64,000 nucleotides of DNA from Nannocystis exedens (GTDB lineage Bacteria > Myxococcota_A > Polyangia > Nannocystales > Nannocystaceae). Below the pieces are notes generated by a model that saw nothing but the letters and a program-made list of their open reading frames with translations, searched no databases and was not told where the DNA came from. This document shows, piece by piece, positions 62,549-64,000 of this stretch; the stretch's first letter is position 1, and each line of letters starts with the position of its first letter. Location of the stretch: assembly GCF_002343915.1 (NCBI RefSeq), contig NZ_NETK01000001.1, positions 4,164,001 to 4,228,000 of the forward strand, read 5' to 3'. The translations under genes and the position numbers were made by a program.

Positions 62549-62599
62549 CCGGCCCTCTTCAGGCGGCGGCGAGCGACCGCCTCGCCGGCGGCGCTCCCC

Positions 62600-62762
62600 G
62601 CCATGTCCGAACGCACATGTCTCTTCGGACATCCATCGACCCGCAGCCGCGGGCCGCCGACGGCCAAAAGAACAGGTCTCATCGGACATCCCAGGCCGCC
62701 CGCGGCCGGCCCGCCCGAGGCCTCGGCCATACCCGAGATCACCTGTCCCTTCGGGCATCCCT
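62600..62762. repeat. Dyad element array between tandem lipoprotein genes
   Basis: CATGTCCGAACGCACATGTC, CTTCGGACATCC, AACAGGTCTCATCGGACATC and ACCTGTCCCTTCGGGCATCC, interleaved with GC-rich spacer. One short frame through it repeats the peptide C-L/P-F-G-H-P, a translation of the element, not a real protein. Confidence 0.75.
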
Positions 62763-64000
62763 CCCCGCGCTGCTCGCCGCGCTCGCGCTCGCCGGCTGCT
62801 TCGCCGACCTCGGCCCCGGCGACGGCCCTGCGCCCGGCCAGACCGGCGGCGCCGACTCGACCACGACGACCGGCGGCGAGGTGACCACCGGCGCCGCGGC
62901 GGTGTGCGGCGACGGCCTGGTGCAGCCGGGCGAGCAGTGCGACGCCGGCCCGCTGAACGGCGACTGGGCGACGTGCAAGACCGACTGCACGGTCGCGGCC
63001 TGCGGCGACGGCTTCCGCGCCCCGACCGAGGCCTGCGACGGCGGCGACGACTGCCTGCCCGACTGCACCCCGGTGCGCTGCGGCGACGGCCTCGTCAATC
63101 GCGACGACGAGCAGTGCGACGACGGCGACCTCGACGACACCGACGCGTGTACCCGCACCTGCCGCGAGACCGGCTGCGGCGACGGCCTGCTGCAGGACGG
63201 CGAGGAGTGCGACCACGGCCCGCACAACGCCGACACCGCCGCCTGCACCACCGCCTGCACCCTCGCGGCCTGCGGCGACGGCGTCGTCGGCCCCGGCGAG
63301 GCCTGCGAGCCGACGAACCCCGACCCGCCGTGCGACGCCACCTGCGCCCTCGCCAGCTGTGTCGCCAACACCGACCCCGAGCCCGGCGAGGAGTGCCAGG
63401 TCGCCGACGAGCACTGCACCGACCGCTGCCTGCTCAACGTCTGCGGCGACGGCGTGCCCGCGCTGACCGAGATGTGCGACGACGGCAACCTCGTGTCCGG
63501 CGACGGCTGCTCGCCCGACTGCCAGCTCGAGATGTGCGGCGACGGCGTGCTCGTCGCGGGCGAGGCCTGCGACGACGGCAACGACGTCGCCGGCGACGGC
63601 TGCTCCCCGACCTGCGAGCGCGACGCCTACTTCGTGTTCGTCACCGCCGAGACCTTCTCCGGCGCGCTCGGCACCGTCGCCGTCGCCGACGCGCACTGCC
63701 AGGACGCGGCCGAGGACGCCGGCCTGCCCGGCACCTACCGCGCCTGGCTGACCTTCCCCGGCGACCCGCCGGCCGCCGGCTTCGTGCGTCACGACGCCCC
63801 CTACGTCCTGCCCGGCTCGCTCGCGGTCGTCGCCGACGGCTGGCTCGACCTCGTCGACGGCGCCCTCGATCACGCCATCGACCACACCGCCGCCGGCCTC
63901 GAGCTCGCCGGCGGCCTCGCCTGCAGCGAGCCCGCCGACCTCGCCTGGACCCACACCCGCGCCACCGGCAGCCCCTTCCCCGGCGACCCGTGCAGCGGCT
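62617..64000 (+). CDS. Second DUF4215-DUF1554 lipoprotein, truncated by window edge
   Basis: An open frame of at least 461 residues runs off the right edge. It has lipobox LAALALAGC (Cys61 from the first ATG), a Thr/Gly linker, DUF4215 repeats (CGDGLVNRDDEQCDDGDLDD, GEACDDGNDVAGDGCSPTC) and the start of DUF1554 (YFVFVTAETFSGALGTVAVA). The first ATG, 62617, lies in the repeat array and would add about 42 odd residues before the signal. A CTG at 62743, inside an ACCTGTCC word where other genes have ACATGTCC, would start directly at the signal, so the true start is unclear. A paralogue of the preceding gene. Confidence 0.8.
   Translation, partial: MSLRTSIDPQPRAADGQKNRSHRTSQAARGRPARGLGHTRDHLSLRASLPALLAALALAGCFADLGPGDGPAPGQTGGADSTTTTGGEVTTGAAAVCGDGLVQPGEQCDAGPLNGDWATCKTDCTVAACGDGFRAPTEACDGGDDCLPDCTPVRCGDGLVNRDDEQCDDGDLDDTDACTRTCRETGCGDGLLQDGEECDHGPHNADTAACTTACTLAACGDGVVGPGEACEPTNPDPPCDATCALASCVANTDPEPGEECQVADEHCTDRCLLNVCGDGVPALTEMCDDGNLVSGDGCSPDCQLEMCGDGVLVAGEACDDGNDVAGDGCSPTCERDAYFVFVTAETFSGALGTVAVADAHCQDAAEDAGLPGTYRAWLTFPGDPPAAGFVRHDAPYVLPGSLAVVADGWLDLVDGALDHAIDHTAAGLELAGGLACSEPADLAWTHTRATGSPFPGDPCSG

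Noticed and set aside
62603-62884. Small protein with repeated C-L/P-F-G-H-P peptides
   Set aside because: The repeats are only the translation of the dyad element; no start signal or conserved domain.

Overview
The window reads as a chromosomal segment of a very GC-rich, predatory-type myxobacterium, most likely Nannocystaceae-like (inference, not proven). Supporting signs are near-saturated G/C at third codon positions, many Sec/lipobox lipoproteins with Thr/Asp/Ser/Pro-rich linkers, Cys-rich DUF4215 repeats, a two-VWA protein with a MYXO-CTERM-like tail, and large Ser/Thr kinases with AAA/TPR extensions. No tRNA, rRNA, integrase, insertion sequence or CRISPR array is visible.

Layout. 0-12 kb: cell-envelope and metabolic genes (SGNH lipoprotein, LysM-M74 murein endopeptidase, YkgJ-like protein, serC, SUFU-like protein, three lipoproteins, GST, SRPBCC protein). 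12-20 kb: secA, LD-carboxypeptidase, a lipoprotein resembling the SecD periplasmic head domain, a CPCC protein and maf. 20-31 kb: a winged-helix regulator, two Ser/Thr kinases, a crotonase, and a MocA/XdhC pair for molybdenum-hydroxylase maturation around a large lipoprotein. 31-40 kb: a small, probably highly expressed lipoprotein, an ABC-ABC-HtrA operon (heterodimeric exporter plus periplasmic protease), trxB, small Zn-type proteins and a frameshifted NarL-type response regulator. 40-50 kb: DUF5916/CBM9 outer-membrane protein, an isocitrate/isopropylmalate dehydrogenase-family enzyme, a HelD-like helicase and the VWA protein. 50-64 kb: M28 peptidase plus FAD oxidoreductase, a cytochrome-like/BIG2 lipoprotein, a bufferin-like MNIO operon (lipoprotein precursor, DUF692, DUF2063), a gluzincin-type peptidase, DUF1802 plus MFS, and two tandem DUF4215-DUF1554 lipoproteins, the last running off the right edge.

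Two things stand out. First, the whole window is peppered with a short dyad element built from half-sites close to ACATGTCC or ACCTGTCC facing GGACATGT or GGACAGGT over 3-6 bases (loop often CTTC or CGAA). It forms arrays in six of the seven convergent gene junctions that have intergenic space, and it also occurs inside many genes, where it forces A/T-ending codons that are otherwise rare here. I do not recognise it as a described family; it resembles in different ways REP/RPE palindromes, terminator-linked uptake sequences and HIP1-type iterated palindromes. Second, the 55.1-57.2 kb operon is a likely MNIO-type peptide-modification system whose substrate is a lipoprotein with three exact 8-residue DGSC repeats instead of the usual bufferin precursor.
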